NCBI RefSeq assembly: GCF_014534645.1
Contig: NZ_JACVQF010000193.1
Location: forward strand, 1-55,452
Direction: 5' to 3'
Length of the DNA stretch: 55,452 nt
Source of the DNA: Streptomyces griseicoloratus
GTDB lineage: Bacteria > Actinomycetota > Actinomycetes > Streptomycetales > Streptomycetaceae
A model generated the notes under the pieces. It had not been told where the DNA came from and made no database searches. It worked only from the letters and a program-made list of their open reading frames with translations. How positions within the stretch are numbered: position 1 is the stretch's first letter; every line of letters starts with the position of its first letter. Positions 43,001 through 54,858 of this stretch are shown one piece after another. Both the position numbers and the translations under genes were made by a program.

Positions 43001-46000
43001 CGCACCCGGTCCACCAGTTCCCGGAAGCCGGGGGCACCGCTCAGGTCGGTGCGCAGCACCAGGGTGTTGACGAAGAAGCCGACCAGATCGTCGAGGGCCT
43101 CGTCGCCGCGGCCCGCGACGACGGTGCCGACCGGGATGTCGGTGCCGGCGCCGAGCCGGTGGAGCAGGGCCGCGACCGCGGCGTGCAGCACCATGAACAG
43201 GCTCGCGCCGCTCTCCGACGCCAGCCGGTGCACGCCCTCGGCCACCGCGTCGGGCAGTACCAGCGGCACACGGCCGCCGTGGCTGGCCGCGTCCGCGGGC
43301 CGGGGCCGGTCCACGGGGAGTTCCAGTTCCTCGGGGAGTCCGGCCAGCGCGGTGCGCCAGTGCTGCAGCTGCCGGCCGAACGGGCTGTCCGGGTCGCCCT
43401 CGTCGCCGAGGACCCGGCGCTGCCACAGCGCGTAGTCGGCGTACTGCACGGGAAGCGGCCCGAACCCGGGTGCGCGGCCCGCCCGTCGGGCGGCGTACGC
43501 GGTGCCGAGGTCGCGGGCGAGCGGCGCCAGGGAGGAGCCGTCGGCCGCGATGTGGTGCAGCACGAGGTCGAGCACGTGCTCGCGCGGGGCGAGGCGCAGC
43601 AACCGGGCCCGCAGCGGCAGGCCGGCGGCCAGGTCGAAGGCGTACGCCGCCGACTCGGCGAGCGCGTCGCCCAGTTCGTCCTCGGTGACCGTGCGGGTCT
43701 CCAGTTCGCAGGCGGCCTCGCCGGCGTCGAGCACCCGCTGGTGGGGCGCGCCGCCCTCGGCGGGGAAGACGGTGCGCAGCGTCTCGTGACGCTCCACCAC
43801 GTCGCTCAGGGCCGCCTGGAGGGCGGGCACGTCCAGGTCGCCGAGCAGCCGGACGGCCAGCTGGATGTTGTAGGAACCGGCCGTGTCCTCCACCGAGTCG
43901 ATGAACCACAGCCGGCGCTGCTGGTGGGAGAGCGGCACACGGGCCGGCCGTTCGGCCGGGGCGAGCCGCAGCCGGGCGGTCTCGGCCTCACCGAGCCGGG
44001 TGGCGAGCGCGGCGACGGTCGGCGCCTCGAACACGGCCCGTACCGGCACCTCGGCGCCCAGCGCTCCGCGGATCCGGTTGACCAGCCGGGTGGCCAGCAG
44101 CGAGTGTCCGCCCAGGTCGAAGAAGCCGTCGTCGATGCCGACCTCGGGCACCCCGAGGACGTCGGCGAACAGGGCGCACAGCGTCTCCTCCCGTGCGTCG
44201 CGCGGGGCGCGGCGCTCCGCGGAGCCGCCGAGCTCCGGTGCGGGCAGGGCCCTGCGGTCCACCTTGCCGTTGGCGGTCAGCGGCAGCGCGTCCAGGAGCT
44301 GCAGCGACGACGGCACCATGTAGTCCGGGAGTTCCGCGGCGAGGTACTCCTTCAGTTCCCCTGGCTCGACGGGGGCCGCCGCGACGACGTACCCGGCCAG
44401 GCGCTTGTCACCGGGCCGGTCCTCGCGGACGACGACGGCGGCCTGGGCGACGGCCGGGTGGCGGCCGAGGCGGTCCTCGATCTCGCCGGGTTCGATGCGG
44501 AAGCCGCGCAGCTTGACCTGCTCGTCGACGCGGCCCGCGAACTCCACGACGCCCTCGCCCGTCCAGCGGGCCAGGTCTCCGGTGCGGTACAGCCGGGAGC
44601 CGGCCGGACCGAACGGGTCGGCCACGAACCGCTCGGCGGTCGTGCCCGGCCGGCCCGTGTAGCCGCGGGCGAGCCCCGCACCGCCGATGTACAGCTCGCC
44701 GACGACGCCGACGGGGACCGGGCGCAGCGCGCCGTCCAGGACGTACACGCGCATGTTGTCCAGCGGCCGTCCGATGGGTATCCGGGCGGGCACCGGGGCG
44801 TCGGTGGCCAGCGCGTGGGACAGCGCGAACGTGGTGGACTCGGTGGGGCCGTAGCCGTCCACGACGACGGTGTCCGGGCAGGCCTCGCGCACCCTGCGCA
44901 CGGCGGCGGCCGGTACGGCGTCGCCGCCGGTCCACACCTCGCGCACGCCCGCCAGGCTGTGCGGTGCCTCCTCGGCGACCAGGCGGAACAGCCCGGCGGT
45001 GAGCCACAGGGCGGTGACGTCGTGGGCGGTGAGGAGCCGGCCGAGGCCGGCCACGTCCAGGTCCGCGGGCGGGGCGACGACGACCGTGCCGCCGTTCAGC
45101 AGCGGCACCCACAGCTCGTAGGTGGACGCGTCGAACGCCGTCGGGGAGTGCAGCAGCACCCGCTGGTGCGCGCCGCCCTGCCAGCGCCGGTCCGCGGCCA
45201 GCTCGACGATGTCCCGATGGGTGATCTCCACGCCCTTGGGCACGCCGGTCGAGCCGGAGGTGTACATCACGTACGCCAGCTGCTCCGGCAGGACGGTGCG
45301 CCGCGGGGCGGCGCCCGGTGCGTCCTCGTGCGCGCCGGCCACGGGGATGCCGAGCCGGGCCGCCCGGTCCGCGAGGGCGGCGTCGGTGACCACCACGGGT
45401 GCGCCGGTGGCGGTGACGACCTGCTGCTGCCGGGCGAGCGGGTCGCGCTCGCGCAGCGGCACGTAGGCGCCGCCGGCCTTGAGGACGGCGAGCAGGGCCA
45501 CGGGCAGGTCGGCGGAGCGCTCCATCAGCACGGCGACCGGGGTCTCGGGGCCGACACCGAGGCCGGCCAGCCGGCCGGCGAGCCGGTCGGAGCGTTCGTC
45601 CAGCTCCCGGTGGGTGAGCGTCACGTCGCCGAAGACGACGGCCGGGGCGTCGGGAGTGCGCTCCGCGCGGGCCCGCAGCAGTTCGGGCACGGACTGCCCG
45701 GGCACGTCGGCCGCGGTGTCGTTCCACTCCACGAGCAGGGTGTGGCGCTCGGCCGCGGTCAGGGTCTCCAGGGAGTCGACGCGCCGGCCGGGGTCGTCGG
45801 CGAACGTCTCCAGCAGGCCGCGCAGCCGCTCGCCGAGGGCGCGGGCGGTGTCGTCGTCGAACAGGTCGGGCCGGTAGTCGATCCGCAGGGTCAGGGCCGT
45901 GCCGTTGTCCGCGGTGCCGAGCGCGAGCGGATAGTGCGTGCCGTCCTGGATGCGGGCGTCGACGATGCCGAGGCCCTCCGCGGTCTCCTCCAGGTTCTCC

Positions 46001-49000
46001 TTGTCGACGGGGTAGTTGCTGAACTCGGTGGAGGTGTCGAACAGTGCCTGGGTGCCGGTGATGCGCTGGATGTCGGTCAGGCCGAGGTACTTGTGCGGCA
46101 GCAGCCCGTACTGCTGCTCCTGCAGCCGGGTGACCACGTCGAGCAGCGAGTCGCCGCGCTCGATGCGCACCCGTACCGGCAGGGTGTTGATGAACAGGCC
46201 CACCATGGTCTCGACGCCGGGCAGTTCGGCGGGGCGGCCGTTGACGGTCTCGCCGAACAGGACGTCGTCGCGGCCGGTGAGCCCGGCCAGCAGCAGGCCC
46301 CAGGCGGCCTGGACGACGGTGTTCTTGGTGACGCCGTGGCGGCGGGCCGCGGCGGTGAGCGCGGTGGTGGCCCGCTGCGACAGGGTCAGTTCGCGGACGC
46401 GGGGGCGCATCGGTTCGCGGGCCGGGTCGGCGGGCGCGACCAGGGTGGGCTCGTCCACGCCGGCCAGGGCGTCGCGCCAGGCCTCCTCGGCGGCGGCCCG
46501 GTCCTGTCCGGCGAGCCAGGCGAGGTACTCCTTGTACGGGGTCACGGGCGGCAGGGCCGTGACGTCCCCGCCGTTGCGGTAGAGCTCGAAGAGGTCACCG
46601 ATCAGGACGGGGCCCGACCAGCCGTCGAACAGGATGTGGTGGCTGGCCAGCAGCAGCCGGTGGGTCTCGGGGCCGGTGCGGACCAGGGTGAAGCGCAGCA
46701 GCGGCGGGGTGCGCGGGTCGAACCGCTCGGCGGGCGCCTCGGCGGTGATCCGTTCGAGTTCCCGCTCGCGCGTGCCGGGGTCGAGGGCGCTGAGGTCCAC
46801 CTCCCGCCAGGGCACCTCGACGTCGCGCGGGATGACCTGGAGGGACTGACCGGTGGCGCCGGGGCGGAAGGCCGCGCGCAGGTTGTCGTGCCGGCGCAGC
46901 AGCGCGCCGGCGGCGTCCCGCAGGCGGGCGGGCTCCAGGGGGCCGCGCAGGTCGAAGGCGAACAGCGTGGTGTAGATGTCGGCGCCGCGCTCGTCGTAGA
47001 GCCCGTGGAAGAGCAGGCCCTCCTGGAGCGGGGAGAGCGGCAGGACGTCGGCCAGGCCGTCGGTGGCCGCTTCCAGGCGGTCGATCTCGTCCTGGTCGAC
47101 GGTGACCAGGCTCAGGTCGGAGGGGCTCAGGCCGCCGGTGCCGGTGGCCGACCCGGCGTGGTCGACCAGGGCGCGCAGCGCCCGGAACCAGCTCTCGGCG
47201 AGGTCGCGCACGTCGTCGTCGGAGAACAGCTCCCCGGCCCAGATCCAGGTGGCGGTCAGGCGGGGGCCGTCGGGGTGGGTGACGGCGGTGGCGGTGACGT
47301 CGAGGGCGTGCGGCAGGGCCATGGCGGCCTCGGCGACGCCGGACAGGTCGCGGTTGACCTCGGGCTCGGTGGTGCCGGGTTCCTCGGCGGTGCCGAGGCG
47401 GCCGAGGTAGTTGAACCCGATCTGGGGCTGCGGGTAGCGGGCGAGGACCTGGGTGGTCTGCGGGTTGAGGTGACGCAGCAGGCCGTAGCCCATGCCGTTG
47501 TCGGGCAGGGCGCGCAGCTGCTCCTTGATCCGCTTCAGGGCCGTGCCCGCCGCCGGTCCGCCCGACCACAGCTCCTCGTCGGGGAGCGGGCCCGGATCGA
47601 GGCGCAGCGGATGCAGGCTGGTGAACCAGCCGACGGTGCGGGACAGGTCCACGCCGTCGGTGATCTCCTCGCGGCCGTGGCCCTCCAGGTCGATCAGGAC
47701 GTCGGTGCCGGTGCCCCGCCCGGTGCGCCGGCGCCAGTCGGCGACGGCGACGGCGAGCGCCGTCAGCAGCACGTCGTTGATGCCGGCGTGGAACCGCGCC
47801 GGGACGGGGCCGAGGAGCGGCCGGGTGTACTCGGCGGGCAGGCGCAGGGTCAGCTGTGCGGCGGTGCCGAAGGTGTCCCGCGCCGGGTCCAGCGGGCGGG
47901 GTGTCAGCATCGGGTCGGGGCCGTCCAGGACGTCCCGCCACAGCGCCAGTTCGCTCATCCGCTCCGGCTGCGCGGCCAGTTCCGTCAGGCGCCGGGCCCA
48001 GCCGCGGAAGGAGGTCCCGACGGGCTCCAGGGTGACGCTGCGGCCGGCCGTCACGGCCTGAAGGGCGGCCTCCAGGTCGGGCAGCAGGATGCGCCAGGAC
48101 ACGCCGTCGACGGCGAGGTGGTGGATCACGAGGGTGAGGGTGCCGGGGGCGTCGGTGCCCGCGTCGAACCAGACGCAGCGCACCATCGCGCCGGCCTCGG
48201 GGTCGAGCCGCGACTGGGCCGCGGTGGTCTCCGCGACGGCGCGGGCGTCGAGTTCGGCCTCGTCGAGTCCGGCGGCGAGCAGGGCCGCGGCGTCGACCCG
48301 GTGGACGCAGTCCTCGGCGCGTACGGTGCCGGGCGGGGCGATCTCCAGGGACCAGCCGAAGTCGGCGCCGAGCCGGGACAGGCTCATGCGCAGCGCGTCG
48401 TGGTGGTCGAGCACGGCCTGCAGGGCGGCGGTGAGGGCGGCGGCGTCCGTGCCCGGCGGGAGGGGCAGCGACATGGTCTGGTTGAAGCGGTCGATGGAGC
48501 CGCCGCGTTCCCGGATCCAGTGGATGATCGGGGTCAGCGGCACGTCACCGACCCCGTCGGAGGGCTCGGCGGCATCCGCCGCGGGCTCCTCCTCGCGGCC
48601 CAGCAGCAGTTCGGCGAGGGCCTGCGGGGTCCGGTGGACGAACACGTCGCGCGGGCTGAAGGCGAGTCCGGCGCGGCGGGCGCGGCTGACCAGCTGGATG
48701 GAGCTGATGCTGTCGCCGCCGGCGGCGAAGAAGCTCTCCGCCACGTCGATCCGTTCGACGCCGAGGACCTCCGCGAACAGCGTGCACAGCGTCGCCTCGG
48801 TGTCGTTGAGCGGCTCGCGGGTGAGTGCGGCGGGGGCGGCCTCCGGCTCGGGCAGGGCCTTGCGGTCGAGCTTGCCGTTGACGGTCAGCGGCAGCGCGTC
48901 GAGCGGGATGCACAGGGCGGGCACCATGTGTGCCGGGAGCGCGGCGGCGACGTGCGCGGTCAGCGCCTCCGGGTCGGGCGTCCGGCCGTCCGCGCCGACG

Positions 49001-52000
49001 ACGTAGGCGACCAGGCGCTTGACCGCGGGCTGCGTCTCGTGGACGACGACCACGGCTCGCTCGACGTCGGGGTGGCGGGCCAGCACCGTCTCGATCTCGC
49101 CGAGTTCGATGCGGACGCCGCGGATCTTGACCTGCTGGTCGTCGCGGCCGACGAAGTCGAGCGTGCCGTCGGCACGGCGGCGCACCATGTCCCCGGTCCG
49201 GTACATGCGCGCGCCGGGCGGGCCGAACGGGTCGGCGACGAACCGCTCGGCGGTGAGCGCGGCCCGGCGCAGATAGCCGCGGGCCAGCGCGCCTCCGGAC
49301 AGGTACAGCTCACCGGCGGTGCCCGGCGGGACCAGCCGCAGCGCGGCGTCCAGCACGTAGGCGCGGCTGCCGGGCACCGGCCGGCCGATGGGCGGAGTGC
49401 CGTTGCCGGGGGCGAGCGGCTCGGACAGGGTGGTGGCCACGGTCGCCTCGGTGGGGCCGTAGGCCACGACGAAGCGCCGGCCGCGGCTCCACCGGTCCAC
49501 GAGGTCGGTGGGCACGGTGTCGCCGCCGACGGCCAGGCTGCGCAGTCCGGGCACGGCCTCCGGCGAGAGGGTGGCGAGGACGGCCGGCTGGATCTGCAGG
49601 TGGGTCACCCCGCGGCCGGCCAGGATGCCGGCCAGCGGGTCGCCGGCGAGCGGGCCCGGCTCGGGCACCACGAGGGCGGCACCGGCGAGCAGGGTCATGC
49701 ACAGCTCCATCACCGAGGCGTCGAAGCTCGGCGAGGCGTACTGCAGGACCCGGCTGTCCGGGGTGACGTCGAACCGCTCGTGCTCGGCGGCGGCGAAGTC
49801 GGCGAGCCCGCGGTGGGTGACGACCACGCCCTTGGGCACGCCGGTGGAGCCGGACGTGTAGATGACGTACGCCGGGTGGTCCACGCGCAGCGGGGCCACC
49901 CGGTCGGCGTCGGTGACGGCGGTGCCGGGCAGGCGGTCCAGCCGTGCGGCGACGTCCGCGTCGTCGAGGACGGTGATGTGCGCGACGGCCCCTTCGGGCA
50001 CGGCGGCACGGTGGGCCGCGGTGGTCAGGACCGCGCCGGGCCTGGCGTCGCGGAACATGAACGCGATGCGGTCGGCCGGGTACTCGGGGTCCACGGGCAG
50101 GTAGGCGGCGCCGGACTTGAGCACGGCGAGCTGGGCGACCACGGACTCCACGGAACGGCCGAGGACCAGCGCCACGGTCTGCTCCGGGCCGGCGCCCTGC
50201 GCCACGAGCAGCCGCGCGAGGCGGTTGGCGCGCTCGTCCAGTTCCGCGTAACCGAGCCGGAGCCCGGGGGCGTCCACGGCGAGGGCGCCGGGGGCGGCGG
50301 CGACCCGGGCGGCGAACAGCTCGGGGAACGTGGCGGGTCGCGCCGGGGCGCCCGCCGGCGTTCCCGGGGCGGTCATGACGGCGCGTTCGGCCGGGGAGAC
50401 CAACTCCAGGCCGGCGAGCGGGCGGGCGGGGTCGGCGACGAAGGCCCGGAGCAGCCGCAGCACCCGGTCCGCGACGGCCTCGACGTCGGCGTGGGCGAAC
50501 AGGTCGGGCCGGTACTGCCACGTCATGCTCATCCGGGTGCCGCGCAGGGCGACGCCCAGCGCCAGCGGGTAGTGCATGGCGTCGTGCACCTGGGCGTCGA
50601 CCACGCCGAGCTCCTGCGCGGAGGACTCCAGGGTCTCGAAGTCGACGGGGTAGTTCTCGAAGACGAGCACGGTGTCGAAGAGTTCGCCGAGGCCGGCGAG
50701 CCGCTGCACCTCGGCCAGGCCCAGGTGCTGGTGGGCGAGCAGGCCGGCCTGCTGGGTCTGGACCCGCCGCAGCAGGGTGAGCAGCGTGTCGTCGCGCCGT
50801 GCGGCGATCCGCACCGGCAGCGTGTTGATGAACAGGCCGATCATCTTCTCCACGCCGGGCAGCTCCGGCGGGCGGCCGGAGACGGTGGCGCCGAACACGA
50901 CGTCCTCGCGGCCGGTGAGCGCGCCGAGCACCATGCCCCACGCGCCCTGCACCAGGGTGTTGACCGTCAGCCCGTGCTCGCGGGCGCGGGCCACGAGGTC
51001 CGCCGCGAAGGACTCGGGCAGCTCCGTCTGCAGCCGCTCGGGGGCGACGGGGTCGCGGTCCTGGGCCTCGGCCGCGAGCAGGGTCGGCTCGTCGAGGCCG
51101 GCCAGGGCGGAGCGCCAGGCCTCCTCGGAGGCCGTGCGGTCCTGGGCGGCGAGCCAGGCGAGGTAGTCCTTGTACGGCACCGGCCGGGGCAGCCCGGCGG
51201 GGTCCCCACCGCGTCCGTACAGCTCGAACAGCTCGCCCACCAGCAGCGGCAGGGACCAGCCGTCCAGCGCGATGTGGTGGACGGTCAGGACGAACCTGTG
51301 CCGCTGTTCGCCGAGCCGGACCAGGGTGCAGCGCAGCAGGGGCGGGCTGCCGAGGTCGAAGCGCCGTCCGCGGTCGGCGGAGAGCAACCGGGCCAGCTCC
51401 TCGTCCTGGGCGGCGCCGGACAGGTGGCTCAGGTCGGCCTCCGCCCAGGGCAGTTCGGCCTCGGCCGGGACGACCTGGAGGGGTTCGCCGGAGGCGCCGG
51501 TGACGAAGCAGGCCCGGAGGTTGTCGTGGCGGCGCAGCAGGACCTCGGCCGAGCGGCGCAGCACGCCGGTGTCCACCGGTCCGTCCAGGGCGAGCGCCGA
51601 CTGGATGGTGTAGACGTCGGAGACCGTGTCGTCGTAGAGGCCGTGGAAGTGCAGGCCGCGCTGGAGCGGCGACAGCGGCAGGACGTCGGCGAGGCCGCCG
51701 GGTGCGGCGGACAGCCGGTCGATCTCGTCCTGGGTGACGGTGACCAGGGGCAGGTCGGAGGGGGTGAGGCCGCCCGCACCGGGCCGGACGGCGTGTGCGC
51801 CGAGGGCCTCCAGCGCCGCGAACCACAGCCGGGCGACCTCCCGGACCTCGTCCTCGCTCAGCAGCTCGCCGGACCAGGTCCAGGAGGCGGTCAGCCGGGG
51901 GCCCTCGGGGTGGTCGACGGTGGCGGCGTTGAGCTCCAGGGTGTAGCCGAGCGGCATTCCGGCGTCGCCGGCGCCGGTGAGGTCGCGCACCCGCACGGTG

Positions 52001-54858
52001 TCGGCGGCGGCCTGTTCGGCGGGGTCGGCGGTGCCCATGCGGCCGAGGTAGTTGAAGCCGATCTGCGGCTCGGGGCGGCCGGCCAGCTCGGGGGCGGTGC
52101 CGGGGTTCAGGTGGCGCAGCAGGCCGTAGCCGATGCCCTTGTCGGGGATGGCCCGCAGCTGCTCCTTGACCGTCTTGAACGCGGCGCCGAGGGCGGGTCC
52201 GCCGCTGAACAGTTCATCGGTGTCGTGTGCGCCGGGATCGACGGCGACCGGGTAGAGGCTGGTGAACCAGCCGACCGTGCGGGACAGGTCGGCGCCCGGC
52301 ACGATCTCCTCACGGCCGTGTCCCTCCAGACCGACGAGGACGGCGCTGCCGTCGCCGCGGCCCCGCTCCCGCCGCCAGCGGGCGACCGCCAGCGCCAGCG
52401 CGGTGAGCATGGCCTCCTCGGGACCGGCGTGGAACCGGGCGGGCACCGGGCCGAGCAGCGCCTCGGTGGCGGCGGCGGGCAGGACCGCCGTGAGCCGGCG
52501 GGCCACGCCCAGGGTGTCGCGGGCGGGGTCGGTGCGCCGGTCGGCGAGCAGCGGGTCGTCGGTGTCCAGCACGGCGCGCCACAGGTCGAGCTCGGCGGTA
52601 CGACGCTCGCTCAGCGCCTCCTGCCGCAGCTCCCGCGCCCAGCGCCGGAAGGAGGTGCCCACCGGTTCGAGGCGGACGGCGGTGCCGGTGCGTGCGGCGT
52701 CGAGTGCCGCCTCAAGGTCCGGCAGCAGGATGCGCCAGGACACGCCGTCGACGGCGAGATGGTGCACCACGAGGGCGAGCCGGCCCTCGGCGGCGGGACC
52801 GGCGTCCAACCAGACGGCCTGCACCATGCGGCCCTCGGCCGGTGCCAGCCGCGCCGTGGCGGCCCGGACCTGCGCGGCCTCGTCGTCCTCGCCGGCGGGG
52901 ACGTGCCGGTGGACGCAGGTCTCGGCGCGGACCGCGCCCCGCTCGGCGACCTCCAGGCTCCAGTGGCCGTCCGGGGTCCGGCCGAGCCTGAGGCGCAGCG
53001 CGTCGTGGTGGTCGAGCAGCGCCTGCACGGCGGCCCGTACGTGCGCCTCGTCGAGACCGGCCGGCACGGGCACGGTCATGGTCTGGTTGAACGCGTCGAC
53101 CGGGCCGCCGTGGCTCTCCTGCCAGTGCATGATCGGGGTGAGCGGCACCGGGCCGATGCCGTCGTCCGGGCCGTTCTCCGGCGTGGCCTCGGCCGCGCCG
53201 GCGGTCCCGGCCAGCGCGGCGAGGCGGGCGACCGTGCGGTGCTCGAAGATCTCCCGCAGGCTGAGGGCGATGCCCTCCTTGCGGGCGCGGTGGGCCAGCT
53301 GGATGGAGCTGATGGAGTCTCCGCCGCGCTCGAAGAAGCTGTCGTGCACGGAGACCGACTCGACGCCCAGCACCTCGGCGAACAGCCGGCACAGCAGCGC
53401 TTCGCGTTCCGCGTCGGCGCCGCCCGCCCCTGCCGCCTGCGCGCCCTGCTCCGGGGCGGCGGGTCCGGGGGCGGCGGGCTCGGTCCGTCCCGCGCGGAGC
53501 AGCCGTGCGCGGTCGGCGGCGGTGAACGTGCCGACGGTGCCCACCGGCCGGTGTGGGTCGGTGGCGAAGGCGGTCAGTACGGCGATCAGCCGGTCCAGGA
53601 TCTCCTGCCCGGCGCCCTCGGTGAACAGGTCGGGGCGGTGGTCCAGGCGCACGGTCATGCGGTCGCCGCGGACGGTGCCCTCCAGGTTGAGGGCGTAGTG
53701 CGTGGCGTCCCGGGTCGTGGCGGCGACGGCACCGATGCCCTCGGCGGAGTCCTGGAGCGAGTCGGTGTCGACCGGGTAGTTGGCGAAGATCGTGATGGCG
53801 TCGAAGAGCGGCCCTGCGCCGAGCAGTTGCTGGATCTCGGAGAGCCCCAGGTGCTTGTGGGCGAGCAGGTCCGCCTGACCGTCCTGCAGCGCCCGCACCT
53901 GCTCGCCGAGGGTGAGGGCGGGGTCCAGGCGCAGCCGCACGGGCAGCGTGTTGATGAACAGGCCGATCATCTTCTCCACGCCGGGAAGCTCCGGCGGGCG
54001 ACCGGAGACGGTCTCGCCGAAGACGACGTCGTCGCGGCCGGTCAGCCCGCCCAGGACCATGCCCCAGGCGGTCTGGAACACGCTGTTGAGGGTCAGTCCG
54101 AGCGAGCGGGCCCGCTCCGTCAGCGCCGTGGTCAGGGCGGGGCCGACGTCCTTGATCAGGGTCACCGGCAGGGCGCTGCCCGCGCCGGCGCCGGCCACGA
54201 GCGTGGGCTCGGCCCCGTCGAGCGCCTGCTTCCAGGCGAGTTCGGCGGCGCCCCGGTCCTGCCGGGCGAGCCAGCCCAGGTAGTCCTTGTACGGCACGAC
54301 CGGCGGCAGGGCCGAGGTGTCCCCGCCGGCCGTGTACAGCGTCATCAGCTCGCCGAGCACCAGCGGCATGGACCAGCCGTCCAGCAGGATGTGGTGGGCG
54401 GTGAGGACGAACCGGTACTCCTTCTCCGCCAGCTTGACCAGCGAGAACCGCAGCGGGGGGCGGCTGAGGTCGAAGCGGCGGGTGCGGTCGGCGTCCAGCA
54501 GGCGTTGCAGCGCCTCCTCCCGCTCGTGACCGGGCAGTCCGCTCAGGTCGGTCTCGGACCAGTCGGGGTCCGCGTCGCGCAGGACGACCTGTACCGGCTC
54601 GCCGCTCTTGCGGTTGCGGAACGAGGCGCGCAGGTTGTCGTGCCGGCCGAGGACGGCCGTCACGGCGGCCCGCAGGGCGGCGGTGTCCAGGTCGCGGCGC
54701 AGGTCGAGCGCCATCTGGATGACGTAGACGTCCTCGCCCCGCGTCCCGTCCCGGTCCCCGTCCTCGTAGAGGGCGTGGAAGAGCATGCCCTTCTGGAGCG
54801 GGGACAGCGGCCAGATGTCGACGAATCCAGGCTTCGTCACCGTGCTGTTTCCTTCCAT
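40003..54858 (-). CDS. Terminal NRPS: C-T-E / C-A-T-E / C-A-T / C-A-T-TE
   Basis: This 4951-residue peptide synthetase has four modules. Module 1: C (about 10-440, HHILLDG), directly followed by a carrier domain (GGDSISS, Ser near 513) and E (555-1010, HHLAVDG); there is no A domain. Module 2: C (from 1056), A (1511-2000), carrier (2050), E (2105-2580). Module 3: C (from 2605), A (3055-3520), carrier (GGHSLLA, near 3583). Module 4: C (from 3640, HHIAADG), A (4106-4580), carrier (4638), thioesterase (4700-4951, GWSMG near 4770). All C and E domains keep HHxxxDG. By hand the codes read D-A-M-Q-A-G-A-V-A-K (module 2, unassigned), D-A-Y-W-W-G-G-T-F-K (Val-like) and D-A-Y-F-W-G-V-V-Y-K (Ile-like). 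The first three C domains (PLSPLQxG type) each follow an E domain, so they are DCL by position; the fourth ([10 protein letters not shown]) is LCL. ATG 54858 overlaps the preceding NRPS stop by one base. Confidence 0.95.
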   Translation of the reverse strand: MEGNSTVTKPGFVDIWPLSPLQKGMLFHALYEDGDRDGTRGEDVYVIQMALDLRRDLDTAALRAAVTAVLGRHDNLRASFRNRKSGEPVQVVLRDADPDWSETDLSGLPGHEREEALQRLLDADRTRRFDLSRPPLRFSLVKLAEKEYRFVLTAHHILLDGWSMPLVLGELMTLYTAGGDTSALPPVVPYKDYLGWLARQDRGAAELAWKQALDGAEPTLVAGAGAGSALPVTLIKDVGPALTTALTERARSLGLTLNSVFQTAWGMVLGGLTGRDDVVFGETVSGRPPELPGVEKMIGLFINTLPVRLRLDPALTLGEQVRALQDGQADLLAHKHLGLSEIQQLLGAGPLFDAITIFANYPVDTDSLQDSAEGIGAVAATTRDATHYALNLEGTVRGDRMTVRLDHRPDLFTEGAGQEILDRLIAVLTAFATDPHRPVGTVGTFTAADRARLLRAGRTEPAAPGPAAPEQGAQAAGAGGADAEREALLCRLFAEVLGVESVSVHDSFFERGGDSISSIQLAHRARKEGIALSLREIFEHRTVARLAALAGTAGAAEATPENGPDDGIGPVPLTPIMHWQESHGGPVDAFNQTMTVPVPAGLDEAHVRAAVQALLDHHDALRLRLGRTPDGHWSLEVAERGAVRAETCVHRHVPAGEDDEAAQVRAATARLAPAEGRMVQAVWLDAGPAAEGRLALVVHHLAVDGVSWRILLPDLEAALDAARTGTAVRLEPVGTSFRRWARELRQEALSERRTAELDLWRAVLDTDDPLLADRRTDPARDTLGVARRLTAVLPAAATEALLGPVPARFHAGPEEAMLTALALAVARWRRERGRGDGSAVLVGLEGHGREEIVPGADLSRTVGWFTSLYPVAVDPGAHDTDELFSGGPALGAAFKTVKEQLRAIPDKGIGYGLLRHLNPGTAPELAGRPEPQIGFNYLGRMGTADPAEQAAADTVRVRDLTGAGDAGMPLGYTLELNAATVDHPEGPRLTASWTWSGELLSEDEVREVARLWFAALEALGAHAVRPGAGGLTPSDLPLVTVTQDEIDRLSAAPGGLADVLPLSPLQRGLHFHGLYDDTVSDVYTIQSALALDGPVDTGVLRRSAEVLLRRHDNLRACFVTGASGEPLQVVPAEAELPWAEADLSHLSGAAQDEELARLLSADRGRRFDLGSPPLLRCTLVRLGEQRHRFVLTVHHIALDGWSLPLLVGELFELYGRGGDPAGLPRPVPYKDYLAWLAAQDRTASEEAWRSALAGLDEPTLLAAEAQDRDPVAPERLQTELPESFAADLVARAREHGLTVNTLVQGAWGMVLGALTGREDVVFGATVSGRPPELPGVEKMIGLFINTLPVRIAARRDDTLLTLLRRVQTQQAGLLAHQHLGLAEVQRLAGLGELFDTVLVFENYPVDFETLESSAQELGVVDAQVHDAMHYPLALGVALRGTRMSMTWQYRPDLFAHADVEAVADRVLRLLRAFVADPARPLAGLELVSPAERAVMTAPGTPAGAPARPATFPELFAARVAAAPGALAVDAPGLRLGYAELDERANRLARLLVAQGAGPEQTVALVLGRSVESVVAQLAVLKSGAAYLPVDPEYPADRIAFMFRDARPGAVLTTAAHRAAVPEGAVAHITVLDDADVAARLDRLPGTAVTDADRVAPLRVDHPAYVIYTSGSTGVPKGVVVTHRGLADFAAAEHERFDVTPDSRVLQYASPSFDASVMELCMTLLAGAALVVPEPGPLAGDPLAGILAGRGVTHLQIQPAVLATLSPEAVPGLRSLAVGGDTVPTDLVDRWSRGRRFVVAYGPTEATVATTLSEPLAPGNGTPPIGRPVPGSRAYVLDAALRLVPPGTAGELYLSGGALARGYLRRAALTAERFVADPFGPPGARMYRTGDMVRRRADGTLDFVGRDDQQVKIRGVRIELGEIETVLARHPDVERAVVVVHETQPAVKRLVAYVVGADGRTPDPEALTAHVAAALPAHMVPALCIPLDALPLTVNGKLDRKALPEPEAAPAALTREPLNDTEATLCTLFAEVLGVERIDVAESFFAAGGDSISSIQLVSRARRAGLAFSPRDVFVHRTPQALAELLLGREEEPAADAAEPSDGVGDVPLTPIIHWIRERGGSIDRFNQTMSLPLPPGTDAAALTAALQAVLDHHDALRMSLSRLGADFGWSLEIAPPGTVRAEDCVHRVDAAALLAAGLDEAELDARAVAETTAAQSRLDPEAGAMVRCVWFDAGTDAPGTLTLVIHHLAVDGVSWRILLPDLEAALQAVTAGRSVTLEPVGTSFRGWARRLTELAAQPERMSELALWRDVLDGPDPMLTPRPLDPARDTFGTAAQLTLRLPAEYTRPLLGPVPARFHAGINDVLLTALAVAVADWRRRTGRGTGTDVLIDLEGHGREEITDGVDLSRTVGWFTSLHPLRLDPGPLPDEELWSGGPAAGTALKRIKEQLRALPDNGMGYGLLRHLNPQTTQVLARYPQPQIGFNYLGRLGTAEEPGTTEPEVNRDLSGVAEAAMALPHALDVTATAVTHPDGPRLTATWIWAGELFSDDDVRDLAESWFRALRALVDHAGSATGTGGLSPSDLSLVTVDQDEIDRLEAATDGLADVLPLSPLQEGLLFHGLYDERGADIYTTLFAFDLRGPLEPARLRDAAGALLRRHDNLRAAFRPGATGQSLQVIPRDVEVPWREVDLSALDPGTRERELERITAEAPAERFDPRTPPLLRFTLVRTGPETHRLLLASHHILFDGWSGPVLIGDLFELYRNGGDVTALPPVTPYKEYLAWLAGQDRAAAEEAWRDALAGVDEPTLVAPADPAREPMRPRVRELTLSQRATTALTAAARRHGVTKNTVVQAAWGLLLAGLTGRDDVLFGETVNGRPAELPGVETMVGLFINTLPVRVRIERGDSLLDVVTRLQEQQYGLLPHKYLGLTDIQRITGTQALFDTSTEFSNYPVDKENLEETAEGLGIVDARIQDGTHYPLALGTADNGTALTLRIDYRPDLFDDDTARALGERLRGLLETFADDPGRRVDSLETLTAAERHTLLVEWNDTAADVPGQSVPELLRARAERTPDAPAVVFGDVTLTHRELDERSDRLAGRLAGLGVGPETPVAVLMERSADLPVALLAVLKAGGAYVPLRERDPLARQQQVVTATGAPVVVTDAALADRAARLGIPVAGAHEDAPGAAPRRTVLPEQLAYVMYTSGSTGVPKGVEITHRDIVELAADRRWQGGAHQRVLLHSPTAFDASTYELWVPLLNGGTVVVAPPADLDVAGLGRLLTAHDVTALWLTAGLFRLVAEEAPHSLAGVREVWTGGDAVPAAAVRRVREACPDTVVVDGYGPTESTTFALSHALATDAPVPARIPIGRPLDNMRVYVLDGALRPVPVGVVGELYIGGAGLARGYTGRPGTTAERFVADPFGPAGSRLYRTGDLARWTGEGVVEFAGRVDEQVKLRGFRIEPGEIEDRLGRHPAVAQAAVVVREDRPGDKRLAGYVVAAAPVEPGELKEYLAAELPDYMVPSSLQLLDALPLTANGKVDRRALPAPELGGSAERRAPRDAREETLCALFADVLGVPEVGIDDGFFDLGGHSLLATRLVNRIRGALGAEVPVRAVFEAPTVAALATRLGEAETARLRLAPAERPARVPLSHQQRRLWFIDSVEDTAGSYNIQLAVRLLGDLDVPALQAALSDVVERHETLRTVFPAEGGAPHQRVLDAGEAACELETRTVTEDELGDALAESAAYAFDLAAGLPLRARLLRLAPREHVLDLVLHHIAADGSSLAPLARDLGTAYAARRAGRAPGFGPLPVQYADYALWQRRVLGDEGDPDSPFGRQLQHWRTALAGLPEELELPVDRPRPADAASHGGRVPLVLPDAVAEGVHRLASESGASLFMVLHAAVAALLHRLGAGTDIPVGTVVAGRGDEALDDLVGFFVNTLVLRTDLSGAPGFRELVDRVRAADLAAFSNQDVPFERLVEELNPPRVLGRNPLFQVAISLENNEEARLELPGLTLAPQPTSADIAKFDLSFSFGEVPRDGGTSGIGGELEYNSALFDRATAEAFADRLTRLLAAVVADPAGSIADVDLLSPHERSLLAEANDTGRELPGGTIVSLFEERAAELPGAPAVTGGGITLGYAELDARAGRLARRLAAAGVGPGDRVAILQERSVHLVVATLAVLKAGAAYVPLDVRYPVPRLEHIVAETGCAVLLTDEALSGVEFRHTAQVLRADLEADGHDDGPAGPPPGGPRHPDELAYIMYTSGSTGRPKGIGITHANVVALAADTRWRSGHERVLMHSPHAFDASTYEIWATLLGGGQLVVAPPGQLDAAGLRRLAGEERLTAAFMTTALFNLLAEEDPACFAPLSEIWTGGEQVSPAAFQRVLDACPDTEVVHVYGPTETTVYATCLPLRAPYRTGRSIPVGRPMDNMRAHVLDDRLRPVPVGVAGELYLSGAGTARGYVDRPGLTAERFVADPFGPAGGRMYRTGDVVRWDAEGRIEFVGRADHQVKIRGLRIELGEIETVLQDQPQVSRSLVTVREDRPGSKQLVAYVVPVPGADTAGLREQMARRLPDYMVPAAFVALPELPLNTNGKVDRTALPAPDFGPSGSGRGPRNPREELLCRLWAELLKLDRVGIDDNFFELGGDSIISLQLTSRIRSVLGVDLSNRALFQAPTVASLLDLMGAGSRPDDSFEVVLTLRDGGEAAPLFCLHPVGGVSWMYSGLLRYVDGSHPVYGIQARGLARDEPLPRSVPEMADDYVARIREVQPSGPYHLLGWSMGAILAHEVAVRLRQQGQEVALLANLDQVPMSAEDLDGEYTEADEQKVLLALLDFVGRDPGMFGDGPLRHEEVMAVLREEGSALATFDEEHIMRIGAVNNNNWHLTIGFEPGVFDGDVLLFVATRDEDHPEDKTARSVARLSRFVTGAVEVREVDCEHRQLLQAGPVAEIGRALNDRLRGR
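52219..52300. repeat. E-domain repeat, copy 1
   Basis: These 82 bases inside the module 1 E domain match 55371-55452 with one mismatch, and the similarity continues leftward over about 260 bases apart from a short in-frame deletion in the other copy. It marks recent duplication or gene conversion between E domains. Confidence 0.8.
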
